Positions 27,564 to 36,544 of a DNA stretch of 64,000 nucleotides are shown piece by piece. Positions within the stretch are counted from its first letter, which is position 1, and each line of letters starts with the position of its first letter. The DNA comes from Bradyrhizobium diazoefficiens (GTDB taxonomy: Bacteria; Pseudomonadota; Alphaproteobacteria; Rhizobiales; Xanthobacteraceae), in the NCBI RefSeq assembly GCF_018131185.1, contig NZ_JAFCJE010000011.1, positions 120,807 through 184,806 of the forward strand, written 5' to 3'. The notes under the pieces were generated by a model. That model was not told the origin of the DNA, ran no database searches, and was given only the letters and a program-made list of their open reading frames with translations. A program made the translations under genes and the position numbers.

Positions 27564-28502
27564 ATGACGAGAATTTCTGCGCCTTTGGACGACCGCCCCG
27601 GTGCTCCTGCGCAGGCGCGCCAGACTCGCTCGGGCGATATTCGCAAGCGGACGGTTCGGGCCAATGGACTCGATTTTCCGGTCCTCGAAGCCGGGAGCGG
27701 TCCTCTGGTGCTATGCTTGCATGGCTTTCCCGATCATGCGCAAAGCTGGGTCCACATCCTTCGCCGCCTTGCGCAGGAGGGATATCGGGCCGTCGCTCCC
27801 GCCTTGCGCGGATACTGGGCTGGTGGCGCAGCACCTGACGGATCCTACCGTGCCGCCGCGATCGGGCAGGACGTCCTCGCCCTGATCGAGGCCTTGGGGG
27901 CCGATCAGGCTCATGTCATCGGCCACGATTTCGGAGCGCGGGCTGCCTACTCCGCAGCAAGCCTCGACGCGTCGAGAATCTGCAGGCTTGTCGGGCTGGC
28001 GGTACCCTATGGGAAGGGTCTGCCGCAGGCATTCGTAGCCGATGGTGAGCAACAGCGACGAAGCTGGTACATGTTCTTCTTTCACACGCGCTTTGCGGAG
28101 CCGGCCGTTCAGCTCAACGAGTTCGCATTTCTCGATCGGCTCTGGCGGGAATGGTCGCCCAGCTACAAGATGCCGGCTTCGGATCGCAGCGCGTTGACCG
28201 AGACGTTCAAACAGCCTGGCGTCCTGCCTCAGACGCTTGCCTACTACCGCCAGCTGTTCACACCGCCGCCCGAAGCGGAAGCCCAGGCCCTGGAAGCTCG
28301 CGCGAACGGCCCGATCGCTGTCCCCTCGCTCTACCTGCACGGGGAGGAAGACGGTTGCATGTCAGCTCGGCTCAGCGACGACATGGCAGCGGCGTTCACG
28401 AAAGGCTTCGAACGCGTCGTTCTGCCCGGCGCCGGCCATTTCCTGCATCTTGAAACGCCCGAGGTTGTTTTGGGCCACATTCTGCCTTTCCTCAAGACCT
28501 GA
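27564..28502 (+). CDS. Epoxide-hydrolase-like alpha/beta hydrolase
   Basis: A 312-residue alpha/beta hydrolase with the epoxide hydrolase / haloalkane dehalogenase fold. H-G-F-P-D-H precedes the nucleophile elbow G-H-D-F-G-A-R (Asp nucleophile), a second Tyr-rich region RRSWYMFFF lies in the cap, and the catalytic His is in GAGHFLHLE. It lacks the second Arg pair seen in the fluoroacetate enzyme at 19167, so it is more likely to act on an epoxide or an ester-like substrate. The ATG at 27564 has AGGGAG upstream. It precedes an NmrA-like gene by 84 bp. Confidence 0.82.
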   Translation: MTRISAPLDDRPGAPAQARQTRSGDIRKRTVRANGLDFPVLEAGSGPLVLCLHGFPDHAQSWVHILRRLAQEGYRAVAPALRGYWAGGAAPDGSYRAAAIGQDVLALIEALGADQAHVIGHDFGARAAYSAASLDASRICRLVGLAVPYGKGLPQAFVADGEQQRRSWYMFFFHTRFAEPAVQLNEFAFLDRLWREWSPSYKMPASDRSALTETFKQPGVLPQTLAYYRQLFTPPPEAEAQALEARANGPIAVPSLYLHGEEDGCMSARLSDDMAAAFTKGFERVVLPGAGHFLHLETPEVVLGHILPFLKT

Positions 28503-28586
28503 TCGCCGCAAGGCGCGGTCCTGCTACGGCGGGCCGCCTTTCCACTCAAAAGGAACGCCCGTCATCTCCTCGAAAAGGACGTTGCG

Positions 28587-29570
28587 ATGTCGAAACCGAG
28601 CCCCATTCTGATTACCGGCGCCGGCGGCGACGTTGGCTCCGTAAGCAAGACGATGATCAATATGCTCATCGAGGACGAGTATCCGGTGCGCGCCTTCGTA
28701 AGGAAGGACGACGAGCGGGCGCAAGCGCTCAGGCAAATGGGCGCCGAGGTATTCGTGGGCGATCTGCTCAATGTCGCCGATGTCGCAACTGCGCTGAAAG
28801 GCTGTCGCCGTGTCTGCTTCAGCATGAGCTTGAACCCCTACTACACCGACGCAACGGTCTTGATGGCAGCCGCTGCGCGAGCGCAAGGAGATCTCGAGGT
28901 CTTCGTCAACATTTCGGAGTTCGAGCAGTCCTACATGAACTTCTCTCGGATGACGGCTCCTTCCGAGGTGCGGCGAGAGTGGTTGGGAGGACTTGTCACG
29001 GACTGGTCGCCGCAGCAGAGAGCCCATTGGGCCTCTGAACAGGCCCTGAATTGGTCCCGCCTGCCGGTCGTCAATGTTCGCGCCACCATGTTCGTCGAAA
29101 ATCCCATTCTCGCCTGGTTCCCGCTCAAGCAGTTGCTGGGTGCAGGCGAGCTTCATCTGCCCTTCGGCAGGCAGAAGATCGCACCGATTGCCGCTTATGA
29201 TGTCGCGGAGGTCTGCACCAGGATCCTGATCGATCCTGCGGCGCACGTATCGAAGACCTACGAGCTCACCGGTCCCGAGTCGAAGGACATGGAAGGCTTC
29301 TCCGAGGACTACGCCGCCACGTTGGGAAGACCCATTTCGTATGTTCCTCAGGACCTGGATGCGTGGATCGAGGCTTACATCAATGGACCACTCGCAGCTC
29401 GCGTTCCCCATACCGCGGAGCACTTGAGAACCATCACCCGCCTCGCGGCCGGTGGACGGTACGAGGGCGCGACTGGCGAGCTCGAGCGGCTGCTCGGACG
29501 CGCTCCCAAGACCTTCAAATGGGCGCTGGCGCGATCCCCGCGGCTCCGCGAAGCGCTCGGCACGCCATGA
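28587..29570 (+). CDS. NmrA-like NAD(P)-binding protein
   Basis: A 327-residue extended-SDR/NmrA-like protein. The nucleotide-binding motif is G-A-G-G-D-V-G-S at residues 11-18, and PVRAFVRKDDERAQALRQMGAEV is typical of the family. It has no obvious YxxxK catalytic pair, so it may be a redox sensor or a reductase acting on a small electrophile, like the quinone-reductase-related QorB group. It follows the epoxide-hydrolase-like gene in the same direction. Confidence 0.8.
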   Translation: MSKPSPILITGAGGDVGSVSKTMINMLIEDEYPVRAFVRKDDERAQALRQMGAEVFVGDLLNVADVATALKGCRRVCFSMSLNPYYTDATVLMAAAARAQGDLEVFVNISEFEQSYMNFSRMTAPSEVRREWLGGLVTDWSPQQRAHWASEQALNWSRLPVVNVRATMFVENPILAWFPLKQLLGAGELHLPFGRQKIAPIAAYDVAEVCTRILIDPAAHVSKTYELTGPESKDMEGFSEDYAATLGRPISYVPQDLDAWIEAYINGPLAARVPHTAEHLRTITRLAAGGRYEGATGELERLLGRAPKTFKWALARSPRLREALGTP

Positions 29571-29620
29571 CGGCAGGATCTCCCGTCATTCAACTGAAGC
29601 TCGGGCTACGTCTCGCGTCT

Positions 29621-30064
29621 CTAACCGGCTTTCGCTGCCGATTTGCCACCGGATTTTACGCGTCGGACCGGACGGCGGATCAAGGCATCGGAGGCTTGCT
29701 GTAGGTGGCGAATGCACTCGTCGTGCTGCAGGCCAGGCTTCAATCTCCCGTTGACGTGCCGGACGCCCCACTGACCGAGAGCCAGAACGACGACGCCAAG
29801 CTCGCGGCCCGAGTCCGTCAGGGTATAGGCCGCTCTGGGTGGATGATCGCTATAGAACTCGCGCCGCACGAGGCCGTGCTCCTCAAGTGTCTTTAGACGA
29901 TCGGAGAGGACATTGGGCGCCATGCCGGGCAGACGCTCCTGAAGATCCTGGAAGCGCATGGTGCCGGGAAGCAAGTCCCGGACGATGAGGAGCGTCCAGC
30001 GCGCGCCGACGATATCGAGCGTGCGGGCTACAGGACAAGATGCATCCAGACTGTTTCTTGCCAT
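29621..30064 (-). CDS. HxlR-family regulator 1
   Basis: A 147-residue HxlR-type winged-helix protein, conserved in CPVARTLDIVGARWTLLIVRDL and VLSDRLKTLEEHGLV. The Cys at residue 10 is the position used by redox- or electrophile-sensing HxlR proteins (HypR, YodB, QorR). A Lys/Ala-rich tail follows the domain. Two direct repeats directly before its start (30067-30083 and 30095-30111) look like its own operators. It is convergent with the NmrA-like gene, which resembles QorB-type partners of such sensors; control of that gene is inferred only. Confidence 0.9.
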   Translation of the reverse strand: MARNSLDASCPVARTLDIVGARWTLLIVRDLLPGTMRFQDLQERLPGMAPNVLSDRLKTLEEHGLVRREFYSDHPPRAAYTLTDSGRELGVVVLALGQWGVRHVNGRLKPGLQHDECIRHLQQASDALIRRPVRRVKSGGKSAAKAG

Positions 30065-30066
30065 CC

Positions 30067-30083
30067 AATATGGTCCAAATTCC
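30067..30083 (+). promoter_or_regulatory. Operator repeat 1 for HxlR 1
   Basis: AATATGGTCCAAATTCC, three bases upstream of the HxlR 1 start codon. It matches the second copy 28 bp away in 15 of 17 positions. Likely autoregulatory. Confidence 0.55.
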
Positions 30084-30094
30084 TACCTTGTCCA

Positions 30095-30111
30095 AATATA
30101 GTCCATATTCC
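30095..30111 (+). promoter_or_regulatory. Operator repeat 2 for HxlR 1
   Basis: AATATAGTCCATATTCC, direct repeat of the site at 30067-30083 with centre spacing of 28 bp. The core GAATATGGACTATATT on the other strand is partly palindromic. Confidence 0.55.
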
Positions 30112-30193
30112 GGGAATTGAAACTATCCGCAAACTCCCGGCGGCCATGCCACCTCGGATTCTGGAAGGCTCTTCGAAAGCGCAAGGGGGCCTG

Positions 30194-30394
30194 TCAATGG
30201 CTCGGAAGCCATGTGCAGCCAAGGGTTCTCAGCGGACCGATCATCGCCCCCAGCCGGATTGTAACCGGACGGTAGGTCCCATTGAACGTCCAGACCAACG
30301 TCCGGATCGAGGCTGAGTCGTAGATTCCCTCGACCGAAAACGGCGCCTGGTAGGGTTCGACGATCCCGTCAGCCGCTGCCTTCTTGCGCTTCAC
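30194..30394 (-). CDS. Hypothetical 66-residue protein (uncertain)
   Basis: A GTG-started frame overlapping the last 26 bp of the fadD-like gene, with GAGGA directly before it, as in translational coupling. The protein reads without a family I recognise and has no signal peptide or membrane segment. It fills most of the otherwise empty 300-bp gap between HxlR 1 and the ligase. It may be a real accessory peptide or a chance frame. Confidence 0.3.
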   Translation of the reverse strand: MKRKKAAADGIVEPYQAPFSVEGIYDSASIRTLVWTFNGTYRPVTIRLGAMIGPLRTLGCTWLPSH

Positions 30395-32054
30395 TCCTCA
30401 ACTCGCGGCGCAGAATCTTACCTACATTGCTCTTCGGAAGTTCAGACCTGAACTCGATCTGCTTCGGAACCTTGTAGGGCGTCAACTGTGTCCCTGCAAA
30501 ACTGACGAGCTCCTCTGCCGTCAGTCGAGGATCGAGACGAACGACGAAGGCTTTCACCGCCTCGGTGGATTTCGGGTCTGGCACACCGATCGCGGTGCAC
30601 TCCAGAACCCCGGGGTGACTCGATATGACTGCTTCGACCTCGTTCGGATAAACATTGAATCCCGAGACGATGATCATGTCCTTCTTGCGGTCCACGATCT
30701 TGATGAGGCCGTCGGCGGACATGACGCCGATATCGCCCGTTCGGAAGACTCCGTCATTCGTCATCACCTGGGCGGTCTCATCCGGTCTGTTCCAATAGCC
30801 AGCCATCACCTGCGGGCCTTTTCCGCAGATTTCGCCGGCCTCTCCGATCGGCAGTTCGTTTCCTTCATCGTCGCGGATCGAGACATAGGTCGATGGCAGA
30901 GGCAAACCGATCGTTCCGGAGAACTCGGTCATATTCGGCAATGTGGAGGTCAGCGTTGGCGAAGTCTCCGAAAGTCCGTAGCCTTCGGAAAGGATACAAC
31001 CCGTCACCGCGCGCCACATGTCTGCGACCCCCTTTTGGGTCGCCATACCGCCGCCGATGGCCATCTGCAACTCCGAGAAATCCACATTCTTGAAGTCGGG
31101 ATGGCGCAGCAGACCATTAAATAGCGTGTTGACGGCCGGAAAGCTGTGAATTCTGTGTTTGCGGAGTTCTCGAACGAATCCATCGATGTCACGCGGGTTT
31201 ACGATCAGAAGATTGACGCCGCCGACCCGGACGGAGAACAGGAAACAAACGGTGAGCGCGAAGATATGATACAGCGGCAGCGCGCAGACCGTCATAAGAG
31301 GCTCGCCCACGCGATGGTTGCGGAACGCGGGCTCGCTCCACGCAGTGATTTGAAGGACGTTTGCCACCATATTGCGATGGAGCAGGGTCGCTCCCTTCGA
31401 AACACCGGTGGTGCCTCCCGTGTATTGCAAGAAGGCAACGTCGTGCGGGCCGATATCGGGCCTCCTCAGCGCCATCCTTCGACCGGCCGATAGGGCATGG
31501 TTGAACGAGACGGCGCCGGGCAGAGTGAAGGTGGGGACCATCTTCTTCACCTTGCGCACGACAAAGTTGACGAGAATGCCCCTCGGACCGAGCAACTCCC
31601 CCATGGAGCAGATGATGATGTGCTTGATGTTCGTTCTTGGCAGCACCTTTTCCAAAGTCGCGGCGAAATTCTCCAGAATGAAGATGGCCTCCGCTCCCGA
31701 ATCGTTCAACTGATGCTCGAGTTCTCGAGGCGTGTAGAGAGGGTTGACGTTCACCACCGTGCAGCCCGCACGCAATGCCGCCGCCCCAGCGATCGGGTTC
31801 TGGAGAACGTTCGGCATCATCACCGCAACTCGACTTCCCTTGACCAGACCTTTGCCCTGCAGGTAGGCGCCGATTGCGGCCGACATTTCGTCGAGCTCAC
31901 GGTAGGTGATTGCCTTGTCCATACAGATGGCCGCTTTGCGATCTCCAAATCTGGCAAAGCTTTCTTCGAACATTTCGATCAATGACGGAAACTGATCGAC
32001 GTCGACGTCCGCCGGCACGCCGTCGGGATACTTCCCAAGCCAAAACCGTTCCAC
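30369..32054 (-). CDS. Long-chain-fatty-acid-CoA ligase (FadD-type)
   Basis: A 561-residue ANL ligase. The core motifs are LQYTGGTTGVSKGATL, LSEGYGLSETSP, GYWNRPDETAQVM, RTGDIGVM and the C-terminal hinge KDMIIVSGFNVYPNEVE with the catalytic Lys in SNVGKILRREL. It forms acyl-CoA from a carboxylic acid, ATP and CoA; FadD-type sequence suggests a fatty or aryl-alkanoic acid. GTG at 32054 is preceded by GGAGGGAG. It lies 135 bp downstream of HxlR 2 on the same strand, and that regulator probably controls it along with the molybdenum hydroxylase on the other side. Confidence 0.9.
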   Translation of the reverse strand: MERFWLGKYPDGVPADVDVDQFPSLIEMFEESFARFGDRKAAICMDKAITYRELDEMSAAIGAYLQGKGLVKGSRVAVMMPNVLQNPIAGAAALRAGCTVVNVNPLYTPRELEHQLNDSGAEAIFILENFAATLEKVLPRTNIKHIIICSMGELLGPRGILVNFVVRKVKKMVPTFTLPGAVSFNHALSAGRRMALRRPDIGPHDVAFLQYTGGTTGVSKGATLLHRNMVANVLQITAWSEPAFRNHRVGEPLMTVCALPLYHIFALTVCFLFSVRVGGVNLLIVNPRDIDGFVRELRKHRIHSFPAVNTLFNGLLRHPDFKNVDFSELQMAIGGGMATQKGVADMWRAVTGCILSEGYGLSETSPTLTSTLPNMTEFSGTIGLPLPSTYVSIRDDEGNELPIGEAGEICGKGPQVMAGYWNRPDETAQVMTNDGVFRTGDIGVMSADGLIKIVDRKKDMIIVSGFNVYPNEVEAVISSHPGVLECTAIGVPDPKSTEAVKAFVVRLDPRLTAEELVSFAGTQLTPYKVPKQIEFRSELPKSNVGKILRRELRSEAQEGSG

Positions 32055-32189
32055 GTTACTCCCTCCCCAACAAGGACCGCCTTTGCAGTCTCTATTTCTC
32101 CGCCGAATGCGCCGCAGCCAGAAAAGACAGGCAGTCGGCGTCCGGGCACAATGCAGTCTGTCGAAGCCCTTGTTTGGCCAATGGACTGG

Positions 32190-32681
32190 CTATTGCCCGA
32201 ACTTTGCTATGCGCCATCTCACCAAGTCGTCGGCCCCCGGGCCCGCCTTTGGACGAACATCCCTCAAGCGGACGGTCGCGCCCGATTCCTCATCAACAAT
32301 CTCCAACTTCACCCGTCGCCCTCCGTTCTTGTTAACGAATTCGAGTGGAGCTCCGGCATCTCCAGTCACTCCCCATTTATCACCGACCTGAGCAAGCGCC
32401 TGGATGACGAGGATCATGTCCCAGCCTTTACCGGACAAGAAGTATTCGTAGCGATCGGGGCCGGTCCGATAGAGGCGCCGTCCGATCAATTCGTTTCGTT
32501 CGAGATGCTTCAGCCGATCAGAAAGCGTGGCATCGGTAATGCCGGTCGATTTTCTCAGATCATCGTACCTACGCACGCCCAGCGATAAATCACGCAAGAT
32601 CAAGAATGCCCAGCGGTCGCCAACGGCATCGAGTGCCCCGGCGATCGAGCATGCCATTCCTTCAAAGCTCTTCAATCGCAT
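32190..32681 (-). CDS. HxlR-family regulator 2
   Basis: A 163-residue HxlR protein (GMACSIAGALDAVGDRWAFLILRDLSLG, TLSDRLKHLERNELI). Cys11 occupies the sensor position. A C-terminal extension of about 60 residues (KNGGRRVKLEIVDEESGATVRLRDV) is shared with HxlR 3, so both belong to the same subfamily. ATG at 32681 was preferred over a longer Arg-rich N-terminus. It is divergent from the coxSLM-type genes with the dyad operator in between, and a second copy of that operator lies before the alcohol dehydrogenase at 17875. Confidence 0.9.
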   Translation of the reverse strand: MRLKSFEGMACSIAGALDAVGDRWAFLILRDLSLGVRRYDDLRKSTGITDATLSDRLKHLERNELIGRRLYRTGPDRYEYFLSGKGWDMILVIQALAQVGDKWGVTGDAGAPLEFVNKNGGRRVKLEIVDEESGATVRLRDVRPKAGPGADDLVRWRIAKFGQ

Positions 32682-32772
32682 CCGTCTTCTTCCGAACAAC
32701 CTGTATTCCAAGCGCGCGCCAGGAGCTTGCATTCGATATCACCAAGCGTCAGCAAAAAATAGCTTGATACAA

Positions 32773-32797
32773 GTCACTATTATTATTAAAGTTACTT
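32773..32797 (+). promoter_or_regulatory. Shared operator, copy B (molybdenum hydroxylase genes)
   Basis: AAGTCAC and GTTACTT arms flank an A+T-rich centre, between the divergent HxlR 2 gene and the small-subunit gene. Twenty-two of 25 bases match copy A at 17822-17846. The full dyad can be written AAGTCACT-N11-AGTGACTT. Confidence 0.7.
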
Positions 32798-32832
32798 CAA
32801 TAAAAGAATCGCGCTTCGGCGCGGGAGGAACC

Positions 32833-33324
32833 ATGCCTACCCCAGCAAGCCCGCACACCGTGACAATCGAAATCAATGGATCGCGCAGGACCGCGACCGT
32901 CGAGGCGCGGAGGCTCCTGGTCCATCTCATAAGGGAGGATCTCGGCCTCACCGGCACGCACGTCGGCTGCGACACGTCTCAATGCGGAGCCTGTACCGTC
33001 GAGATCGATGGAAAAGCCGTGAAATCCTGTACGGTGCTCGCCGTCATGGCGGACGGCGCGTCGATTACGACGATTGAGGGGGTGACCGGCAGCGGCGGCG
33101 AACTCAGTCCTGTTCAGATGGCATTTCACGACCACCATGCGCTTCAATGTGGCTTCTGCACACCGGGCATGGTGATGAGCGTCCGGAGCCTGTTGAAGGA
33201 AAACCCCAATCCCAGCGAGCGCGAAATCCGGCACGGCCTGGCCGGCAATATCTGTCGGTGCACCGGCTATCACAACATCGTTCGCGCTGTGGAAAGCCTC
33301 GCATCGAAAGGCGGTGTGGCGTGA
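32833..33324 (+). CDS. Molybdenum hydroxylase, [2Fe-2S] small subunit (CoxS-type)
   Basis: A 163-residue iron-sulfur subunit with two [2Fe-2S] domains: the plant-ferredoxin-like one with C-D-T-S-Q-C-G-A-C near residues 46-54, and the alpha-helical one with CGFCTPG and CRCTGYHN. It passes electrons from the molybdenum site of the large subunit to the FAD subunit. GGGAGGAA lies before the ATG. The stop overlaps the large-subunit GTG in a GTGA junction, so stoichiometric coupling is expected. Confidence 0.93.
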   Translation: MPTPASPHTVTIEINGSRRTATVEARRLLVHLIREDLGLTGTHVGCDTSQCGACTVEIDGKAVKSCTVLAVMADGASITTIEGVTGSGGELSPVQMAFHDHHALQCGFCTPGMVMSVRSLLKENPNPSEREIRHGLAGNICRCTGYHNIVRAVESLASKGGVA

Positions 33325-35690
33325 CCCTTCCGACCGGAATGCGACACATCGGCCAGCCGCTCAGGCGACGGGAGGATCTCAAGCTGCTCGCCGGCAGAGG
33401 GCGCTACGTCGACGATTTGAACTTGGCCGGCATGCTGCATGTGGCGATGCTGCGATCGCCGCACGCTCACGCCGCGATAAACGGCATCGATCCGTCGAAC
33501 GCGAAGAAAGCTCCCGGTGTTCGCTTGGTTCTCTCCGGCAATGAGCTCGTCGACAAGATCGGCCCGATCGTGCCGAACTGGATTATTCCCGGTAGCAAGG
33601 TGCCGGTCCGCCCGGTGATCGCGACCGATCGCGTTCGCTTTGTCGGAGAATGCGTGGCGCTGGTCGTGGCGGAAACGTTCGCGCAGGCCTGCGACGCACT
33701 CGAGCTGATCGAGGTCGACTACGAGGTGTTGTCCGCGGTGCCCGACGAGGCGTCCGCCATCGGAAAGGACGCGCCGCAGCTTCATGACAACGTACCGGGC
33801 AACGTTACCACCTTCTACAAGGTCAAGGGCGGCGACTACGACAAGGCGAATCGAGAGGCTGATCAGGTCATCAGCCTCCGCGTACTCAATAACCGCCTCA
33901 TTCCGACGTGCATGGAAACGCGCGCGATCGTCGCGGCACCGGAACCGGACGGCACGCTCACTGTCTATATCGGAAGTCAGGTCCCGCATATGCACCGCCG
34001 CTGGATCGCGGAGACGGTCGGCATTCCCGAGAATCAATTGCGCGTGGTCGCGCCGGATATCGGGGGCGGCTTCGGCGCCAAAATGCATCTGTACCCTGAA
34101 GATCTGCTCTGCCCGTACCTTGCTCGCGAACTCAACGCGCCGGTCAAATGGTGGGAGTCCCGCTCGGAGAGCCATCAATCGACCAGCCATGGCCGGGCGC
34201 ATACGGAAGATATCGAGATCGCCTTCAACGACGACGGAAGGATTCTCGGCCTCAAAGTCAGCACACTGGGCAATGCAGGTGCATATCTGTCCAACATGGC
34301 AACCGGCGGGCCGACCGTGAACACGGTCAATTTCGGCACCGGCACCTACAAGATTCAGAACTACGAAGCTCTTTCCCGGGTGGTCGTCACCAACACGGTT
34401 CCGGTGGACGCTTATCGCGGTTACGGTCGCCCCGAAGGGGCCTACATCGCCGAGCGCGCCATCGATGCGGTGGCGCGCCATCTCAATCTCGACCAGGTGG
34501 ACATCCGGCGAACGAACTTCATTCACTCGTCCGATTTCCCCTACCGCCCTTACAACAGCACTGGCGTGATGTATGACAGCGGCGACTATCAAGCGCTGCT
34601 GGACAAGGCGCTCGCGGCATTTGGTTACGAAGGACGTCGCGCGGAGTGCGAGGCCTTGCGCGGGCGCGGCATTTATCGCGGCGTTGGAGTTGCCGCCTAC
34701 ACTCATATGTGCGGTATGGCGCCATCCCGCCGGTTGGCCGCCGGCGGCTTCAACCGTGGCGGCTGGGAAAGCGCACGGGTTAGTATCGATTCCAGCGGGC
34801 GAGCCACGATCTATTCGGGCTCGATGAGCCAGGGACAAGGCCATGCCACGTCGCTCTCGCAGATCGCTGCGGACGTTCTCCAAATTCCAATCGAGGATAT
34901 CGAGATCGTCCAGGGCGACACCCGTCAGGTGCAGGCGGGCCACGGCACGTTCAACTCACGGTCGATGGCGGTCGGCGGATCGAGCGTCCATGTCTCTGCC
35001 CACCAGGTCATCGCCAAGGCCAGGAAGATCGCCGCGGGCATGTTGGAAGTGGATGAGAAGGATGTCTCCTACACGGCGGGCGCATTCACCGTACCCGGCA
35101 CCGATATCGCGCCGCTGTCCTTCTCCAAGGTGGCCCGTATGGCTTATGTCGGCCATAAGCTGCCCGACGGCGTGGCCCCCGGCCTCGACGAGACGGTTTT
35201 CTATGATCCGACCGGCATGGGCGCACCGTCGGGCGTCCATCTCGCTTACGTCGAGGTCGATCCCCAGACCGGAACGGTCGACATTCTCGATTATGTCGCG
35301 GTGGACGATGTCGGGACGCTGATCAACCCGCTTCTTGCGGCCGGCCAGATCCATGGCGGTGTCGCGCAGGGCATTGCTCAGGCCCTTTATGAAGAGGTCA
35401 GCTACGACCCCGACAACGGACAGCTCCTGACCGGTTCGCTGCTGGACTACGCCGTTCCCCGCGCCGAGCATGTTCCCAACATCAGATCGCTGTTCCAGGA
35501 AACGCCGTCGCCGACCAACCCAATCGGCGTGAAGGGCATCGGTGAGAGCGGCTCGATTGCTGCTCCGCCCTGCATGGTCCACGCCGTGCTCGATGCGTTG
35601 TCGCCATTCGGCATCAAGCATCTCGATATGCCTCTCACGCCGCCACGAATCTGGGCCGCAGTACGCAACGCACGCGCAGGAGCCGCCTGA
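33321..35690 (+). CDS. Molybdenum hydroxylase, large catalytic subunit (CoxL/XDH-type)
   Basis: A 789-residue xanthine-dehydrogenase-family large subunit. It begins GMRHIGQPLRRREDLKLLAGRGRYVDD, has the Mo-cofactor segment APDIGGGFGAKMH, the active-site loop A-Y-R-G-Y-G-R-P-E-G and the catalytic Glu in GVKGIGESGSIAAPP. The loop lacks the A-Y-R-C-S-F-R with Cys that defines true (form I) CO dehydrogenase, so CO is not the substrate; a heterocycle, aldehyde or aromatic compound is more likely. GTG at 33321 overlaps the small-subunit stop. It ends with a TGATG junction to the FAD subunit. Confidence 0.92.
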   Translation: MTLPTGMRHIGQPLRRREDLKLLAGRGRYVDDLNLAGMLHVAMLRSPHAHAAINGIDPSNAKKAPGVRLVLSGNELVDKIGPIVPNWIIPGSKVPVRPVIATDRVRFVGECVALVVAETFAQACDALELIEVDYEVLSAVPDEASAIGKDAPQLHDNVPGNVTTFYKVKGGDYDKANREADQVISLRVLNNRLIPTCMETRAIVAAPEPDGTLTVYIGSQVPHMHRRWIAETVGIPENQLRVVAPDIGGGFGAKMHLYPEDLLCPYLARELNAPVKWWESRSESHQSTSHGRAHTEDIEIAFNDDGRILGLKVSTLGNAGAYLSNMATGGPTVNTVNFGTGTYKIQNYEALSRVVVTNTVPVDAYRGYGRPEGAYIAERAIDAVARHLNLDQVDIRRTNFIHSSDFPYRPYNSTGVMYDSGDYQALLDKALAAFGYEGRRAECEALRGRGIYRGVGVAAYTHMCGMAPSRRLAAGGFNRGGWESARVSIDSSGRATIYSGSMSQGQGHATSLSQIAADVLQIPIEDIEIVQGDTRQVQAGHGTFNSRSMAVGGSSVHVSAHQVIAKARKIAAGMLEVDEKDVSYTAGAFTVPGTDIAPLSFSKVARMAYVGHKLPDGVAPGLDETVFYDPTGMGAPSGVHLAYVEVDPQTGTVDILDYVAVDDVGTLINPLLAAGQIHGGVAQGIAQALYEEVSYDPDNGQLLTGSLLDYAVPRAEHVPNIRSLFQETPSPTNPIGVKGIGESGSIAAPPCMVHAVLDALSPFGIKHLDMPLTPPRIWAAVRNARAGAA

Positions 35691-36544
35691 TGATCCCCGC
35701 TGCATTCGACTATGTCCGCGCGTCTTCCCTCGCCCAGGCGATTGAGCTGTTACGCGACAATCCCGACGGAGCGAAGCTCCTGGCCGGTGGCCATACCCTG
35801 CTCCCAGCGTTGAAGTTGCGGCTGGCTTCGCCCGAGCTTCTGATCGACATCCGAGGTGTCACCGAGATCAAGGGGATCGAGATCGGCGAAACCCATGTCA
35901 AGATCGGCGCGCTCACGACCCACGCCGAGTTGTTCGCTTCCGAACCGCTAAATCAAATATTCCCGGTCTTCCGGGAGGCCGCCAACGTTCTGGCCGATCC
36001 CCAGGTACGTAACCACGGCACGATCGGCGGTTCGCTGGCCAATGCTGACCCGGCAGCGGACTGGCCAGCCGTCGTCTTGGCGCTGCGAGCGGACATCGAG
36101 ATCGCCGGCGCAGCTGGACGTCGCACCGTACCGGCGGAGGACTTTTTCGTCGATATCTTCACGACGGCCCTCGAGCCTGACGAAGTTCTTGCCGCAATCC
36201 GCATCCCGAGGCCGAAACTCGGCACGCGTTACACCTATCGGAAAATCCGGCATCCGGCGAGCGGGTTTGCCGTCGTGGGAGTCGCGATAGGAGTGCGAAT
36301 ACAGGGCGGTATCGTCAACGATGTTTCCATCGGCATTACCGGTGCAGCGAACCACGCTTTCGTGGGCAAGGCTGCGTCCGAATTCTTGACGGGCAAGGCT
36401 CTCTCTCAAGACAACATCGACGAAGCCGCCAAAGTGGTCGGCGAGATCACCGAATGCCTCTCGGACCGATATGCGCCGGCCGAATATCGCGCGGACTTGA
36501 TCCGGGTCGAGCTCGGGCGGGCTCTACTTGCGCTTTCCTCTTGA
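35690..36544 (+). CDS. Molybdenum hydroxylase, FAD-binding medium subunit (CoxM-type)
   Basis: A 284-residue FAD subunit. The family's FAD contacts are A-G-G-H-T-L-L-P near residues 32-39 and T-I-G-G-S-L-A-N-A-D-P-A-A-D near 110. The C-terminal CODH_FAD_C domain is complete. It transfers electrons to the final acceptor. The gene starts inside the large-subunit stop codon and its last 21 bp overlap the convergent HxlR 3 gene. No maturation genes (coxD/E/F/G-like) are present here. Confidence 0.92.
   Translation: MIPAAFDYVRASSLAQAIELLRDNPDGAKLLAGGHTLLPALKLRLASPELLIDIRGVTEIKGIEIGETHVKIGALTTHAELFASEPLNQIFPVFREAANVLADPQVRNHGTIGGSLANADPAADWPAVVLALRADIEIAGAAGRRTVPAEDFFVDIFTTALEPDEVLAAIRIPRPKLGTRYTYRKIRHPASGFAVVGVAIGVRIQGGIVNDVSIGITGAANHAFVGKAASEFLTGKALSQDNIDEAAKVVGEITECLSDRYAPAEYRADLIRVELGRALLALSS

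Noticed and set aside
33321..36544. Carbon monoxide dehydrogenase
   Set aside because: The gene order matches coxSLM types, but the large subunit lacks the Cys-bearing A-Y-R-C-S-F-R loop of true CO dehydrogenase.
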